From Pseudomonas putida (GTDB taxonomy: Bacteria > Pseudomonadota > Gammaproteobacteria > Pseudomonadales > Pseudomonadaceae), in assembly GCF_028682395.1 (NCBI RefSeq), contig NZ_JANHLC010000005.1:124001-188000 (forward strand): a stretch of DNA of 64,000 bases. Reading direction: 5' to 3'. Numbering within the stretch: position 1 is the stretch's first letter; each line of letters opens with the position of its first letter. The notes beneath the pieces are model-generated. The model was not told the DNA's origin. It did not search any database and saw only the letters and a program-made list of their open reading frames with translations. Below, piece after piece: positions 17,989 to 26,911 of this stretch. A program made the position numbers and the translations under genes.

Positions 17989-19197
17989 ATGGCTGACCAA
18001 GGTTCGCCGCGCCGCTTTGCGCGCATAGATCGACTCCCCCCTTACGTGTTCAATATCACTGCCGAGCTGAAGATGGCCGCGCGTCGTCGTGGCGAAGACA
18101 TCATTGACTTGAGCATGGGTAACCCCGACGGTCCGACACCGCCGCATATCGTTGAAAAACTGGTCACCGTCGCACAGCGCGAAGATACCCATGGCTACTC
18201 TACGTCCAGAGGTATCCCGCGACTGCGCCGGGCTATTTCCCGTTGGTACAAGGACCGCTACGAAGTCGATATCGACCCGGAAAGCGAAGCCATTGTCACC
18301 ATCGGCTCCAAGGAGGGCCTGGCCCACCTGATGCTCGCGACCCTCGACCAGGGCGACACGGTACTGGTGCCCAACCCCAGCTACCCGATTCATATCTACG
18401 GTGCCGTGATTGCCGGCGCCCAGGTCCGCTCCGTCCCCCTGATACCAGGCGTGGACTTCTTTGCCGAACTGGAGCGGGCGATTCGCGGCTCGATCCCGAA
18501 ACCGAAGATGATGATCCTCGGCTTTCCGTCCAACCCGACCGCCCAGTGCGTGGAACTGGACTTCTTCGAGCGGGTGGTGGCCCTGGCCAAGCAGTACGAC
18601 GTCCTGGTGGTCCATGATCTGGCCTACGCCGATATCGTCTACGACGGCTGGAAAGCGCCTTCCATCATGCAGGTACCGGGTGCGAAGGACATCGCCGTGG
18701 AGTTTTTCACCCTGTCCAAGAGCTACAACATGGCAGGCTGGCGTATCGGCTTTATGGTCGGCAACCCGGAGCTGGTCAACGCGCTGGCACGGATCAAGAG
18801 CTATCACGACTACGGCACCTTCACTCCGCTGCAGGTCGCGGCCATTGCGGCGCTCGAAGGCGACCAGCAGTGCGTCAAGGACATCGCCGAGCAGTATCGC
18901 CAGCGGCGTAATGTGCTGGTCAAGGGCTTGCACGAACTGGGCTGGATGGTCGAAAACCCCAAGGCCTCGATGTATGTCTGGGCCAAAATTCCGCCGGCCT
19001 ACGCTCATCTCGGCTCGCTGGAGTTCGCCAAGAAACTGCTGGCCGAAGCCAAGGTCTGCGTCTCGCCAGGCGTGGGGTTTGGCGAGTATGGCGACGACCA
19101 TGTACGTTTCGCCCTGATCGAGAACCAGGACCGTATTCGCCAGGCCGTACGTGGCATTCGCGCCATGTTTCGGGCGGATGAAAAGCTCCAGGACTGA
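17989..19197 (+). CDS. alaC: Alanine transaminase, PLP class I/II
   Basis: 402 residues. Fold-type I aminotransferase with PLP lysine K244 ([15 protein letters not shown]), D210 and Y213 ([13 protein letters not shown]), and the Asn of PSNPTAQ. Length and sequence style match E. coli AlaC/YfdZ, which interconverts pyruvate and alanine using glutamate. GAGG five bases ahead fixes the ATG at 17989. It is followed by a degenerate REP-like hairpin. Divergent from a LysE exporter. Confidence 0.9.
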   Translation: MADQGSPRRFARIDRLPPYVFNITAELKMAARRRGEDIIDLSMGNPDGPTPPHIVEKLVTVAQREDTHGYSTSRGIPRLRRAISRWYKDRYEVDIDPESEAIVTIGSKEGLAHLMLATLDQGDTVLVPNPSYPIHIYGAVIAGAQVRSVPLIPGVDFFAELERAIRGSIPKPKMMILGFPSNPTAQCVELDFFERVVALAKQYDVLVVHDLAYADIVYDGWKAPSIMQVPGAKDIAVEFFTLSKSYNMAGWRIGFMVGNPELVNALARIKSYHDYGTFTPLQVAAIAALEGDQQCVKDIAEQYRQRRNVLVKGLHELGWMVENPKASMYVWAKIPPAYAHLGSLEFAKKLLAEAKVCVSPGVGFGEYGDDHVRFALIENQDRIRQAVRGIRAMFRADEKLQD

Positions 19198-19207
19198 CCG
19201 CTTCCCC

Positions 19208-19250
19208 CTGTAGGTACGAGCTTGCCCGCGCAGGTTTACCCTGGCGCGGG
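19208..19250 (+). repeat. degenerate REP-like element / hairpin between alaC and fecR
   Basis: CTGTAGGTACGAGCTTGC resembles the Pseudomonas REP core (compare 28909-28934). The downstream half CCCGCGCAGG pairs with CCTGGCGCGGG with one bulge, ending at the fecR stop. It may terminate both convergent transcripts. Confidence 0.5.
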
Positions 19251-19251
19251 T

Positions 19252-20259
19252 TCAGCGCCGGTCGATCAAGGTCAGCAAGGCCCCATAGCGCCTGACCTCG
19301 ATCGGCAGGCTTTCACCCAGCGCCTGCAAGGCGCTGTCACTACTGTCCAGAACAAAGCTTCCGGAAACCCGCATCTGCGCAACCGCCTCGCTGACACGCA
19401 GAATGCCCCGCCGATAAGGTTTGAGCGCCTCGATGACTCGCGCCAGAGGCTCATCGCGAACCTCGATCACCCCGGCCGCCCAATCTGAACGAGTCCACAG
19501 GCTCGGTTCGGCCGCCATCAGGGTATTGCCCGCCAGCCACGCCGCCTTACCGGCCTCCAACTGCGCCCGATAACCTCCTCGGGTATCCAGGCGTACGCTG
19601 TGCTGCTGAACCGATATCAGGCTGCGCCCGGGCTCCTGGTGAGCACTGAAGCGTGCACCAAAGGCCCGCACCTCACCCTCGGCGGTGGCCACGATCAAGG
19701 GCCGACGTGGGTCCGGCCCGATCGCAACACTCAAGCTGCCCTGGTGCAAACGGATTCGTCGCTGCTGGCCATCAAAGGCAATATCCACGGCCGTGCGCGG
19801 GGCCAGGGTCAGTCGACTGCCGTCCGGCAGCACCAGGGTTCGACGCTCGCCGGTGGCGGTATGGCGATCGGTGATCAGCCCTTGCAAGGGGGTGAAACGG
19901 TCGTACAGCGCCGCGCCCCCCATCCCGAGCAGCAGCAGACCTAACGTGCCCCGCACGACTGTGCGTCGCGGCAGGTGGCCTGCTTCAGCCGGCGCCCGTG
20001 ATGGCCGCGAGCCTCCCCTCTGTGCCAGCTGCCACTTCTTCGGGGCCTGGTGCAGCAACCCGCTGACCTCCTGCCAGATCTGCGCGTGACGCGGGTCAGC
20101 CTGCAACCAGGCATTGAACGCCAGGTAGTCCTCGGCCGTAGCCTGGGCTGCATCCAAACGCAGCATCCAGTCGATCGCGGCATGCATCTGACGGTCGAGT
20201 TCGACTTCACGCACATCGGACGTCGGCAAGGTCGCATTGGAGTTGGAGAGAGTCTGCAC
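19252..20259 (-). CDS. FecR-family anti-sigma / sigma regulator, orphan
   Basis: 335 residues. An N-terminal cytoplasmic DUF4880 region (AIDWMLRLDAAQATAEDYLA), one membrane helix at about 104-121 (TLGLLLLGMGGAALY), a periplasmic FecR domain (about 130-225) and a C-terminal STN-like DUF4974 region. Such proteins relay occupancy of a TonB receptor to an ECF sigma factor. The start is GTG 20259 with a weak AGG. A Fur box covers its promoter. Unusually, neither a fecI-type sigma gene nor a TonB receptor gene is adjacent, so its partners must be elsewhere or lost. Confidence 0.9.
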   Translation of the reverse strand: MQTLSNSNATLPTSDVREVELDRQMHAAIDWMLRLDAAQATAEDYLAFNAWLQADPRHAQIWQEVSGLLHQAPKKWQLAQRGGSRPSRAPAEAGHLPRRTVVRGTLGLLLLGMGGAALYDRFTPLQGLITDRHTATGERRTLVLPDGSRLTLAPRTAVDIAFDGQQRRIRLHQGSLSVAIGPDPRRPLIVATAEGEVRAFGARFSAHQEPGRSLISVQQHSVRLDTRGGYRAQLEAGKAAWLAGNTLMAAEPSLWTRSDWAAGVIEVRDEPLARVIEALKPYRRGILRVSEAVAQMRVSGSFVLDSSDSALQALGESLPIEVRRYGALLTLIDRR

Positions 20260-20286
20260 GGAATCGAGCCTGGAACAGTACTAAAT

Positions 20287-20330
20287 GGTAATTAATCTCA
20301 TTATCACTACAGACTGTTACCATTTGTCAA
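20287..20330 (-). promoter_or_regulatory. Fur box and promoter of the fecR gene
   Basis: GGTAATTAATCTCATTATC (20287-20305) matches 14 of 19 positions of the Fur consensus. On the minus strand TTGACA (20330-20325) and TGATAA (20306-20301) are 18 bases apart, so Fur would cover the -10. Confidence 0.7.
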
Positions 20331-20428
20331 CGCCGCCTCGCCGCCAAACGGCAAGTCCTGGCCGCTTGGAGACCAACGGTGAGCCTTCGGCATCGCCAGC
20401 GTCCGCCAAATCCGCGTCCAAGGCACCC

Positions 20429-20442
20429 GGCATGGAATTTGC
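20429..20442 (+). promoter_or_regulatory. possible sigma-54 promoter
   Basis: GGCATGGAATTTGC keeps the GG-N10-GC spacing and the TTTGC of a -24/-12 promoter, 37 bases before the start of the next gene. The -24 half is imperfect. Confidence 0.3.
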
Positions 20443-20478
20443 CCTCTTAAATAGAACACTTACCATGAGGTCGCCATC

Positions 20479-20988
20479 ATGTTGGTCAACGCTACTGCCG
20501 CACAGATACAGCACACCGCGCGAACGGATATGGACCCCACCACCGCTGCCGCCAGTGCACTGTTCAGTGGCCTGATCCATAACCCCCAAGCCAGCACGCA
20601 CGCCGCCGCGAGCGCCCAGGCTGCCGACAACACGGCCAGCAACAACGTCGACGCTGCGTTCGCCAAAACCCGTGTGCTGCTGCAAGCCGCCGAGCCGGCG
20701 ACCGCAACGCGCAACACCAGTCATGAACAAAGCTACAACGAAGGCTCGGCAGTACAGGCGTTCAGGGAATACATGAGCAAACCTGTCGCCGAAAGAGTGC
20801 GCGATGAAATCCTCAAGAGCATGGGCTTGACTGAAGAGCAGTTACAAGCCATGTCACCGGAAAGACGCGAGGCCGTAGAGAAAGAAATTGCACAACGCAT
20901 GAAGGAAAAGGCCGAACTGCAGCAAGTGGCCAAAGAGCAGGAACAGGATAAAGAGCAAGTTCCAGACAAATTTTTGGCGTCGAACTAA
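20479..20988 (+). CDS. Conserved hypothetical Ala-rich protein
   Basis: 169 residues, function unknown. The first half is Ala/Thr-rich and probably disordered; the second half is charged and helical (VRDEILKSMGLTEEQLQAMS, PERREAVEKEIAQRMKEKAE), ending in a Gln/Glu/Lys-rich tail. I recall similar EEQL-x-x-(M/L)xPE-(K/R)R modules in other Pseudomonas proteins of unknown role. GAGG nine bases before ATG 20479 supports the start. No signal peptide. A long stem-loop separates it from the convergent receptor gene. Confidence 0.7.
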   Translation: MLVNATAAQIQHTARTDMDPTTAAASALFSGLIHNPQASTHAAASAQAADNTASNNVDAAFAKTRVLLQAAEPATATRNTSHEQSYNEGSAVQAFREYMSKPVAERVRDEILKSMGLTEEQLQAMSPERREAVEKEIAQRMKEKAELQQVAKEQEQDKEQVPDKFLASN

Positions 20989-21001
20989 ATATCGATTGGA
21001 A

Positions 21002-21049
21002 ATAAACAGTACCTCTGCCATAAAAGTTTTTCTAGCCGGTACTGTTTAT
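21002..21049. terminator. 12-bp inverted repeat, possible bidirectional terminator
   Basis: ATAAACAGTACC and GGTACTGTTTAT are perfectly complementary with a 24-base loop that includes TTTT. It lies between two convergent stops (20988 and 21061). Confidence 0.55.
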
Positions 21050-21060
21050 ATCGATTCACT

Positions 21061-22380
21061 TTAATGTAACTGCAATGTTTCATTGAACTGGCTGATGGCA
21101 TCGACCACATGCCTTGAGCCCTGTTGAATTTCCATGATTACCTCCCCGGCCTCATTGGCCAGAGCCACACCGCGCCCGGTTCGACTCAGGCTCGACTGCA
21201 TGCTGTTGACCGCGCTGAGGGACAGATCGTGGTTCTTGCGCACCACCTCGACGATTTCCAGCGTCGCCTGGCTGGTCCGCGCCGCCAGGCTGCGGACCTC
21301 GTCGGCGACCACCGCAAACCCCCGTCCATGCTCGCCGGCCCTGGCCGCTTCGATGGCCGCGTTGAGCGCCAGCAGGTTGGTCTGGTCGGCAATCCCGCGG
21401 ATGGTCTGGACGATGGTGCCGATAATATCCGACTGCTTGCTTACCGCATCGATGCTTTCGGCGGCCTGATTGAGGTCGCGGGAAATATCCTCGATGATCT
21501 GCACCGTCTGCTGCACCACCTGGGAGCCCTTCTGGGCGCAGGCATCGTTCTGTACTGAAGTGCTATGGGCCGACTCGGCCGCCGTTTGCAGCGTCGTCAC
21601 CTGGGTGGTGATATCGCTGGCAAACTTGATGACCTTATACAGTCGGCCTTTGACATCGAAGATAGGGTTGTAGGATGCCTCGAGAAAAACCGTATGGCCG
21701 TACTTGTCGACCCGCTCGAAGCGATGAGAGTGAAACTCTCCACGATTGAGCGATGCCCAGAATGCCTTATAGGCTGGTGACTCGCTTTCCGCCCGATGGC
21801 AAAACATGCTGTGGTGCTGGCCCACGACTTCATTGAGGGAGTAATGCATGGTCTTGAGAAAGTTTTCGTTGGCGGTGATGACGCGCCCGTCCGGGCTGAA
21901 TTCGATCATTGCCATGGAACGACTCAGTGCGTTGGCCAGGCTTTGCACTTCGTTCTCATGGCTGACCCGGGCGGTGATGTCCGACGCCAGCTTGATCACG
22001 CTGAGCACCTGCCGGTCAGGGCCCAGGACGGGCATGTAGCTGGCCTCCAGCCAGATCTCCCGTCCAGTCTTGTGCAAGCGTACAAAGGTCCCGCTCAGCG
22101 GTTCGCCACGCGCCAGTTCGCGCCAGAAGCGGGCGTACTCCTCAGTTTTTCGGTAGGACTCTTCACAAAAGATCCTATGGTGCTTGCCGCGAATTTCTTC
22201 GACGGAAAAACCCATGGTCAGACAGAAATTTTCATTGGCGTCGAGGATAAGCCCATCAGGGGTGAACTCGATCATGGCCATGGACCGGCCGATGGCGGCA
22301 ATGCGTGCGTTGGCCCTGGACAGTTCATCGCTGTAACGTTGAATCTCGAGCAGGTCGGCTTTGCGATGGGCATCGAACAT
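21061..22380 (-). CDS. Soluble PAS-PAS-MCP chemoreceptor, paralogue of 5489-6808
   Basis: 439 residues, exactly the length of the first receptor. Two PAS domains ([11 protein letters not shown] and [11 protein letters not shown], each with WLEASYMPV or FLEASYNPI) precede a short MCP domain with the conserved tip ([20 protein letters not shown]). No membrane helix. AGGG precedes ATG 22380. The two copies diverge most at PAS1 loops and the C-terminus, so they probably sense different signals. BdlA-like roles in biofilm dispersal are possible; no che gene is adjacent. Confidence 0.92.
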   Translation of the reverse strand: MFDAHRKADLLEIQRYSDELSRANARIAAIGRSMAMIEFTPDGLILDANENFCLTMGFSVEEIRGKHHRIFCEESYRKTEEYARFWRELARGEPLSGTFVRLHKTGREIWLEASYMPVLGPDRQVLSVIKLASDITARVSHENEVQSLANALSRSMAMIEFSPDGRVITANENFLKTMHYSLNEVVGQHHSMFCHRAESESPAYKAFWASLNRGEFHSHRFERVDKYGHTVFLEASYNPIFDVKGRLYKVIKFASDITTQVTTLQTAAESAHSTSVQNDACAQKGSQVVQQTVQIIEDISRDLNQAAESIDAVSKQSDIIGTIVQTIRGIADQTNLLALNAAIEAARAGEHGRGFAVVADEVRSLAARTSQATLEIVEVVRKNHDLSLSAVNSMQSSLSRTGRGVALANEAGEVIMEIQQGSRHVVDAISQFNETLQLH

Positions 22381-22747
22381 GGCTGAATCCCTTTAGCGCT
22401 GTCTATCTACGTACGGTTAACGAATCGAGTCAAGTTGCCGCCATTTCAGATTAAAGCCGCTGCTCGGGCGAGCGACGATGAGTAACACTTAAACATTCCT
22501 GACTCATCGTTGCTATCAAGCTATCCATGTCCCGATAACCGCCAATACGGTCACCCAAGTTGCCTGCTAGAACATATATCGCGGTAGAACTCGCCAGTTA
22601 CTTAATGCCCTGAACTGCACTTGGTCAAAGCATAGACAGCTAAAGTACGGATGCAAGCCAATGGCTACTAACAAAATCCGACCGCCGCCAAACGGTAGTT
22701 AGTTGGCCGATCATAAAAGAACCTACCTGTACTCTCCCAGCCATCAA
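22381..22747. other. AT-richer non-coding region with an inverted repeat
   Basis: 367 bases upstream of the receptor gene and downstream of the binding-protein gene. GCGACGATGAGT (22472-22483) and ACTCATCGTTGC (22502-22513) pair at 11 of 12 positions around an 18-base loop, about 95-130 bases before the receptor start. No gene seen. Confidence 0.5.
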
Positions 22748-23761
22748 CTACAACCCCGCACTCACCCGACTGGCTACTTCGGCCGGCACCCAGGCGTGCC
22801 AGATTTGCGGCTGCTCGCGCAAAAAGGCTTCGGCCACCTGCCGAGGCGCCAGCCGCTTCTCGCTCATTTGGCCAAGGGTCTGGTTCAGCAGATCAATCGG
22901 AAAATCGACTTTGGCGAAGAATTCGACCAACTGCGGGTAACGCGCCTTGAAGGGTGCAGAAACGCCAATGGTCAGGTTAGCCGGCAGGGAACGGCTGCCC
23001 TGCGGGTTGGGATGGTTGCCATCGGTCAGGGTTTCCCAGGCGGCGGCGTCAAATGCCGGCTCCTCTAGCTTGACCAGCTTGAAGCGGCCCAACAGCGGCG
23101 TCGGCGACCAGTAGTAGAACAGCACGGGCTTGCCCCGTCGGATCGACGAGCTGATTTCGGCATCCAGCGCAGCCCCCGAGCCGGTACGAAAATTCACGTA
23201 ATCGTCGGTCAATCCGTAGGCCTTGAGCTTCTGGCTATTGACGGTCTCCGAGGTCCAGCCACTGGGGCTATTGAGAAAGCGCCCACGAGTGGGGTCTTCC
23301 GGGTCGAGAAACAGCGCTTTGTAGCGCGGCAGGTCGCTCACCGACTTCAATTGCGGCGCCACGGCCGCGATATTGCGCGCTGGGTCGCCCTTGATCACAT
23401 ACTCCGGCACCCACCAGCCTTCGGTGGCGCCCTTGACTGTATCCCCCACGCCGAACACCTTGCCCTCGGCCTGCGCCTTGATCCAGACCGGGCTGCGCCC
23501 GGCCCACTCCTCACCGATCACCTGGATATCGTTCCGGGCCAGGGCGGTTTCGAGGCTGACCGTACTGCCGGGCAAGGTATCGGTGGGAAAGCCGTAGCCC
23601 TTTTCCACGATCAACCGCAGGACTTCCGTGATCAAGCTGCCGCTTTCCCAGGTCAGGTCGCCAAAGTGGATGGTTTGCGCGCGCTCTTGCGCACCGGCCA
23701 ACCCACTCATGAGAGCGAGGGCAAGTAGCGAAGCGCGGAACAGATTCTGGAACAGTGACAT
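22748..23761 (-). CDS. ABC transporter substrate-binding protein, glycine betaine / quaternary amine type
   Basis: 337 residues with a signal peptide (LLALALMSGLAGA) and an OpuAC/ProX-type binding domain. Tryptophan-rich stretches expected to form the aromatic cage for a trimethylammonium group are present (LTWESGS, EEWAGRS, EGWWVPEYV, YYWSPTP). GGGAGA precedes ATG 23761. No permease or ATPase gene is adjacent, so it is an orphan that probably feeds a transporter encoded elsewhere. The exact ligand (betaine, choline, carnitine) is not decidable. Confidence 0.88.
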   Translation of the reverse strand: MSLFQNLFRASLLALALMSGLAGAQERAQTIHFGDLTWESGSLITEVLRLIVEKGYGFPTDTLPGSTVSLETALARNDIQVIGEEWAGRSPVWIKAQAEGKVFGVGDTVKGATEGWWVPEYVIKGDPARNIAAVAPQLKSVSDLPRYKALFLDPEDPTRGRFLNSPSGWTSETVNSQKLKAYGLTDDYVNFRTGSGAALDAEISSSIRRGKPVLFYYWSPTPLLGRFKLVKLEEPAFDAAAWETLTDGNHPNPQGSRSLPANLTIGVSAPFKARYPQLVEFFAKVDFPIDLLNQTLGQMSEKRLAPRQVAEAFLREQPQIWHAWVPAEVASRVSAGL

Positions 23762-24001
23762 GGCGCATCTCCCGGCGATAAACGGCTAGAGCAGGCATTG
23801 GCGTATTAGCGACCTTAGCTCGGATAAGCGGATCCAGCCGTTGGCGCCCGGCCAAAAAGGACTATTCCTACACATTTCAGGTAAGAGTTCCCGAGCCATC
23901 CCGTTTCCTACAGAATAGATGGTTGGACGGAGCGGGCTTATCAGCCCCCCAAGCGCGCCACTCGATTACAATCCGCCGTCGCTCATTCCTGTGCCCCTGC
24001 C

Positions 24002-24448
24002 ATGCCCAACCCGTGCTTCGCTCAACTGTCCGAGACCTCGCGCCCGCTGCTCGACAAGTTCTATCGCGCCCAGGGCTCATCCATGCGCGCAGCCGCTGGC
24101 GCTCGCCTGTGGGTGGCACGTGCACCGCAGATTATTGCCGGCCTGTCGCTCAGCAGCGTGGCGGAGGGCAACTGGCTGACCGGGCTGTTCGTCGACCCCG
24201 CCTGGCGCAACCAGGCCATTGCCCGGCGCCTAATCGAGCAGGCCAGCGCGCAGTGTCAGGGGCCTATCTGGCTGTTCTGCCACCCGGACCTGCTCGGCTT
24301 CTATCAAAAGCTCGGCTTCAGCCAGGCGACTGCCCTGCCCCAGGCCCTGGCCGACCGCTTGGCGCGGTATTCGCGCAGCAAACCGTTGATGGCGCTGGCC
24401 TGTCAGTCGCCGGCAGGATCAAGGTCGGGAAACAGCACATCGGTATAG
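24002..24448 (+). CDS. GNAT-family N-acetyltransferase
   Basis: 148 residues. Acetyl-CoA motif A ([20 protein letters not shown]) is followed by [17 protein letters not shown], the usual motif B region. The last 16 codons overlap the 3' end of the convergent deformylase gene by 46 bases. The ribosome site is weak. Substrate unknown. Confidence 0.78.
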   Translation: MPNPCFAQLSETSRPLLDKFYRAQGSSMRAAAGARLWVARAPQIIAGLSLSSVAEGNWLTGLFVDPAWRNQAIARRLIEQASAQCQGPIWLFCHPDLLGFYQKLGFSQATALPQALADRLARYSRSKPLMALACQSPAGSRSGNSTSV

Positions 24449-24939
24449 CCGAACTTGCTGAAATCGCTGATGCGCGATGGGTAGAGGCGGCCGATCAGGT
24501 GGTCGCACTCGTGCTGCACCACCCGCGCATGGAAACCGTCGGCAAAACGCACCAGCGGTTCGCCCTTGGGCGTGAAGCCTTCATAGCGGATGCTGCGATT
24601 ACGCTGCACCGCACCGCGCAGGCCGGGGACCGACAGACAGCCCTCCCAGCCCTCCTCCAGCTCCGGCGTTAACGGCGTAATCAGCGGGTTGATCAGAATC
24701 GTCTGGGGCACCGCCTCGGCATCGGGATAACGTTCACTGTGCTCGAAGCCGAAGACCACCAACTGCAGGTCCACACCGATCTGCGGGGCCGCCAACCCGA
24801 CGCCGCCGACATGCTCCATGGTCTGGAACATATCGTCGATCAGTTGCCACAGTTCGGCGCTATCGAACATCTGCGCCGGCACCGGCTGGGCAATACGCAG
24901 CAGCCGCGGGTCGCCCATCTTGAGAATTTCGCGAATCAT
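24403..24939 (-). CDS. def: Peptide deformylase
   Basis: 178 residues. All three motifs are intact: [18 protein letters not shown] (metal Cys) and QHECDHLIG (HEXXH). It removes the N-formyl group from new proteins. Its start lies 2 bases after the stop of the upstream yihY-type gene, so the two are co-transcribed. It lies outside the def-fmt operon usual in Pseudomonas, so this is probably a second deformylase. Confidence 0.94.
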   Translation of the reverse strand: MIREILKMGDPRLLRIAQPVPAQMFDSAELWQLIDDMFQTMEHVGGVGLAAPQIGVDLQLVVFGFEHSERYPDAEAVPQTILINPLITPLTPELEEGWEGCLSVPGLRGAVQRNRSIRYEGFTPKGEPLVRFADGFHARVVQHECDHLIGRLYPSRISDFSKFGYTDVLFPDLDPAGD

Positions 24940-24941
24940 GT

Positions 24942-25883
24942 TCAGCTCTCGTCAGTCACTGGCTTGAGCGAGTGGTCCCGTCCCAGCCCGGAAACATGTT
25001 GTTTGGGATCGTCGCTAAAGTCCTTCTCGCCTGGGTTCTTGCCCTCGGCCGACATATGTTCGATCACCGCGTTCATTTCCGCCCCCAGCAACAGCACTGC
25101 GGCGGAAATATAGAAGTACAGGAGCAGCACGATAATCGCCCCGATACTGCCATACATCGCGTTGTAGTCCGCGAAGGTTTTCACGTAGTAACCAAAGCCC
25201 AACGACGCGATGATCCAGACCACCACCGCGAGCACCGAACCGGGGGTGATAAAGCGAAATTTCTGCTTCACATCCGGCATCACGTAATAGATCAGGGCCA
25301 CGGCGAACATCAGCAGAAAGACAATCACCGGCCAGCGCAGGATCGTCCACAGGGTCACGACAAAATCTTCCATGCCGATCTGCCCGGCCAGCCAACTCAT
25401 CACCTGTGGCCCGGTGACCATCAGGCCGGCGGCCGCCAGCAGCATCACGGCAATCCCGACGGTGTAGAAAATCGACAGCGGCAGGCGCTTCCAGATCGGC
25501 CGGCCTTCCACCACGTCGTAGGCGGCATTCATCGCGCTCATCATCAAGCGCACGCCCGCCGAGGCGGTCCACAGCGCAATCACGATACCGACCGAAAGCA
25601 ACCCACCCTTGGACTGCTGCAACTGGTCGATCACTGGGTTGACCTGTTCCAGGGCCTGGGGCGGCAGCACCAGTTCCGATTGCAGGCGCAACCAGCTGAA
25701 AAAGTCGGGCAGGTGCAAAAAGCCGATCAGGGCGATCAGGAACAACAGGAAGGGAAACAGCGAGAACAGCATCTGGTAGGCCAGAGCCGAGGCATAGGTG
25801 GACATTTCGTCGTCGACGAACTCGGTGACCGTGCGTATCAGAACGCGATGCAGGGGCAAGTCTTTGAGAACCGGGAACAACAT
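24942..25883 (-). CDS. YihY/BrkB-family inner membrane protein
   Basis: 313 residues with six membrane helices and the family pattern ([20 protein letters not shown] near the N-terminus; [20 protein letters not shown] in the C-terminal half). The family was once called ribonuclease BN in error; its role is unknown. A strong AAAGGAG precedes ATG 25883. It leads a two-gene operon with the deformylase. Confidence 0.9.
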   Translation of the reverse strand: MLFPVLKDLPLHRVLIRTVTEFVDDEMSTYASALAYQMLFSLFPFLLFLIALIGFLHLPDFFSWLRLQSELVLPPQALEQVNPVIDQLQQSKGGLLSVGIVIALWTASAGVRLMMSAMNAAYDVVEGRPIWKRLPLSIFYTVGIAVMLLAAAGLMVTGPQVMSWLAGQIGMEDFVVTLWTILRWPVIVFLLMFAVALIYYVMPDVKQKFRFITPGSVLAVVVWIIASLGFGYYVKTFADYNAMYGSIGAIIVLLLYFYISAAVLLLGAEMNAVIEHMSAEGKNPGEKDFSDDPKQHVSGLGRDHSLKPVTDES

Positions 25884-26018
25884 AGCGTCTCCTTTCGCCG
25901 CAAAAAGAGGTCAGCAGGGCAAGCCGGCAGGCAACTTCAGGGCAGAGGTTTTAACTCAAAGTAGCCCAGTTGGCGACTCTCGAAACATTTTCTAAACAAC
26001 ACGACGCGGTGCCTTGAC

Positions 26019-26052
26019 GTGCCAACGGCCATCCCGGGATGGCCGTTGGCAC
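26019..26052. repeat. perfect 34-bp palindrome
   Basis: Two 17-base arms (GTGCCAACGGCCATCCC and its exact complement) abut with no spacer, 20 bases downstream of the csbD stop and about 130 bases upstream of the yihY start. It can form a very stable hairpin in RNA. No T-run follows. Confidence 0.8.
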
Positions 26053-26072
26053 CTTTGCACTCGATCAAGGCA

Positions 26073-26264
26073 TCAGGCCTTGTCGACCCCTTTCTTGATG
26101 GCATCCTTGGTCTTGCCTAGCGCCTGCTGGGCTTCGCCCTTCAGTTCCTGGGCCTTGCCCTCGGTCCGCAACCGATCATTGTCGGTGGCCTTGCCGATGC
26201 CTTGCTTGACCGAGCCAACAGCTTCATTGGCCATGCCTTTCACTTTATCCGAAGTACTGCCCAT
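26073..26264 (-). CDS. CsbD-family stress protein
   Basis: 63 residues, charged, Lys/Gly/Ala-rich and repetitive ([40 protein letters not shown]), matching CsbD/YjbJ proteins, abundant general-stress proteins of unknown mechanism. AGGAGA before ATG 26264 fixes the start; the longer open frame upstream is not used. Confidence 0.9.
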   Translation of the reverse strand: MGSTSDKVKGMANEAVGSVKQGIGKATDNDRLRTEGKAQELKGEAQQALGKTKDAIKKGVDKA

Positions 26265-26407
26265 GGGGATTCTCCTGACGAAAATGCGAGAGTCTGAGAC
26301 TCGACACCTGAGTTGACTCCCGGCCTGGCGCCAGAGTTTCAATTTTTATGGCGTGCATTTCGGCGCCTGGCGCAGGTTGGGCTTTATGTTTGTTCGCCAA
26401 CCCCCGA

Positions 26408-26424
26408 GAATACGCGGCGTATTC
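26408..26424. promoter_or_regulatory. perfect 17-bp inverted repeat, possible operator
   Basis: GAATACGC-G-GCGTATTC lies 38 bases before the start of the unknown gene at 26462. Confidence 0.4.
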
Positions 26425-26461
26425 AGGCCACGGCGCTGAAGCACCCATTGGTAGGAAGGTT

Positions 26462-26839
26462 ATGAAACTCGATAAAAAGCAGGCCATTGCCCGCAGAAAC
26501 CAGGAACTTGGCGGTGCCGTGCTCGGCGTCAATAACTGCCACTTCACCGCGCTCAACAGCAACCGCAATATCTGGTGGTTCGATATTCCGGTCAGCCGTC
26601 TGGCCATCGGCCAATACGAGTGGATTCACTTGCTGCTGCACACCCCGAGCACCGATGAGTTATTGCACCTGAAAGTACCCACGGTGTTTCTGCGCGAGAA
26701 GCTCGAGGGCCTGGTGGTACGCAATGCCGGCAAGCGCAAGTCCACCGTCAGCCTGGAGTTGAGCGCCGACAAGGATTCGTTCCTCAAGGATGTCCGCCCT
26801 GCCGGAACCGGCGTCGACTTCACTCCGTTTCTGCTGTAA
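26462..26839 (+). CDS. Conserved hypothetical protein, 125 residues
   Basis: Not recognised. ATG 26462 follows AGGAAGG. The protein is soluble, with a central hydrophobic stretch (NIWWFDIPVSRLAIGQYEWI, HLLLH), then LKVPTVFLREKLEGLVVR and a C-terminal Lys/Asp-rich segment. It has no signal peptide and no known motif. It is monocistronic, with a palindrome upstream and a strong terminator after it. Confidence 0.7.
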   Translation: MKLDKKQAIARRNQELGGAVLGVNNCHFTALNSNRNIWWFDIPVSRLAIGQYEWIHLLLHTPSTDELLHLKVPTVFLREKLEGLVVRNAGKRKSTVSLELSADKDSFLKDVRPAGTGVDFTPFLL

Positions 26840-26868
26840 CCGGCAATAGCCGGCCCGCCGCCCAGAAC

Positions 26869-26898
26869 CCACAAGCCCCGCATCTGCGGGGCTTGTGG
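26869..26898. terminator. strong hairpin between convergent genes
   Basis: CCACAAGCCCCGC and GCGGGGCTTGTGG form a 13-bp stem with ATCT loop, placed between stops at 26839 and 26912. A T-run is lacking. Confidence 0.7.
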
Positions 26899-26911
26899 AT
26901 TAACAGCTGGC

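Noticed and set aside
17761..19101. Open frame continuing the LysE gene backwards across alaC (up to 665 codons)
   Set aside because: Only the part below 17760 resembles a protein family and has a ribosome site; the rest is the antisense shadow of alaC.
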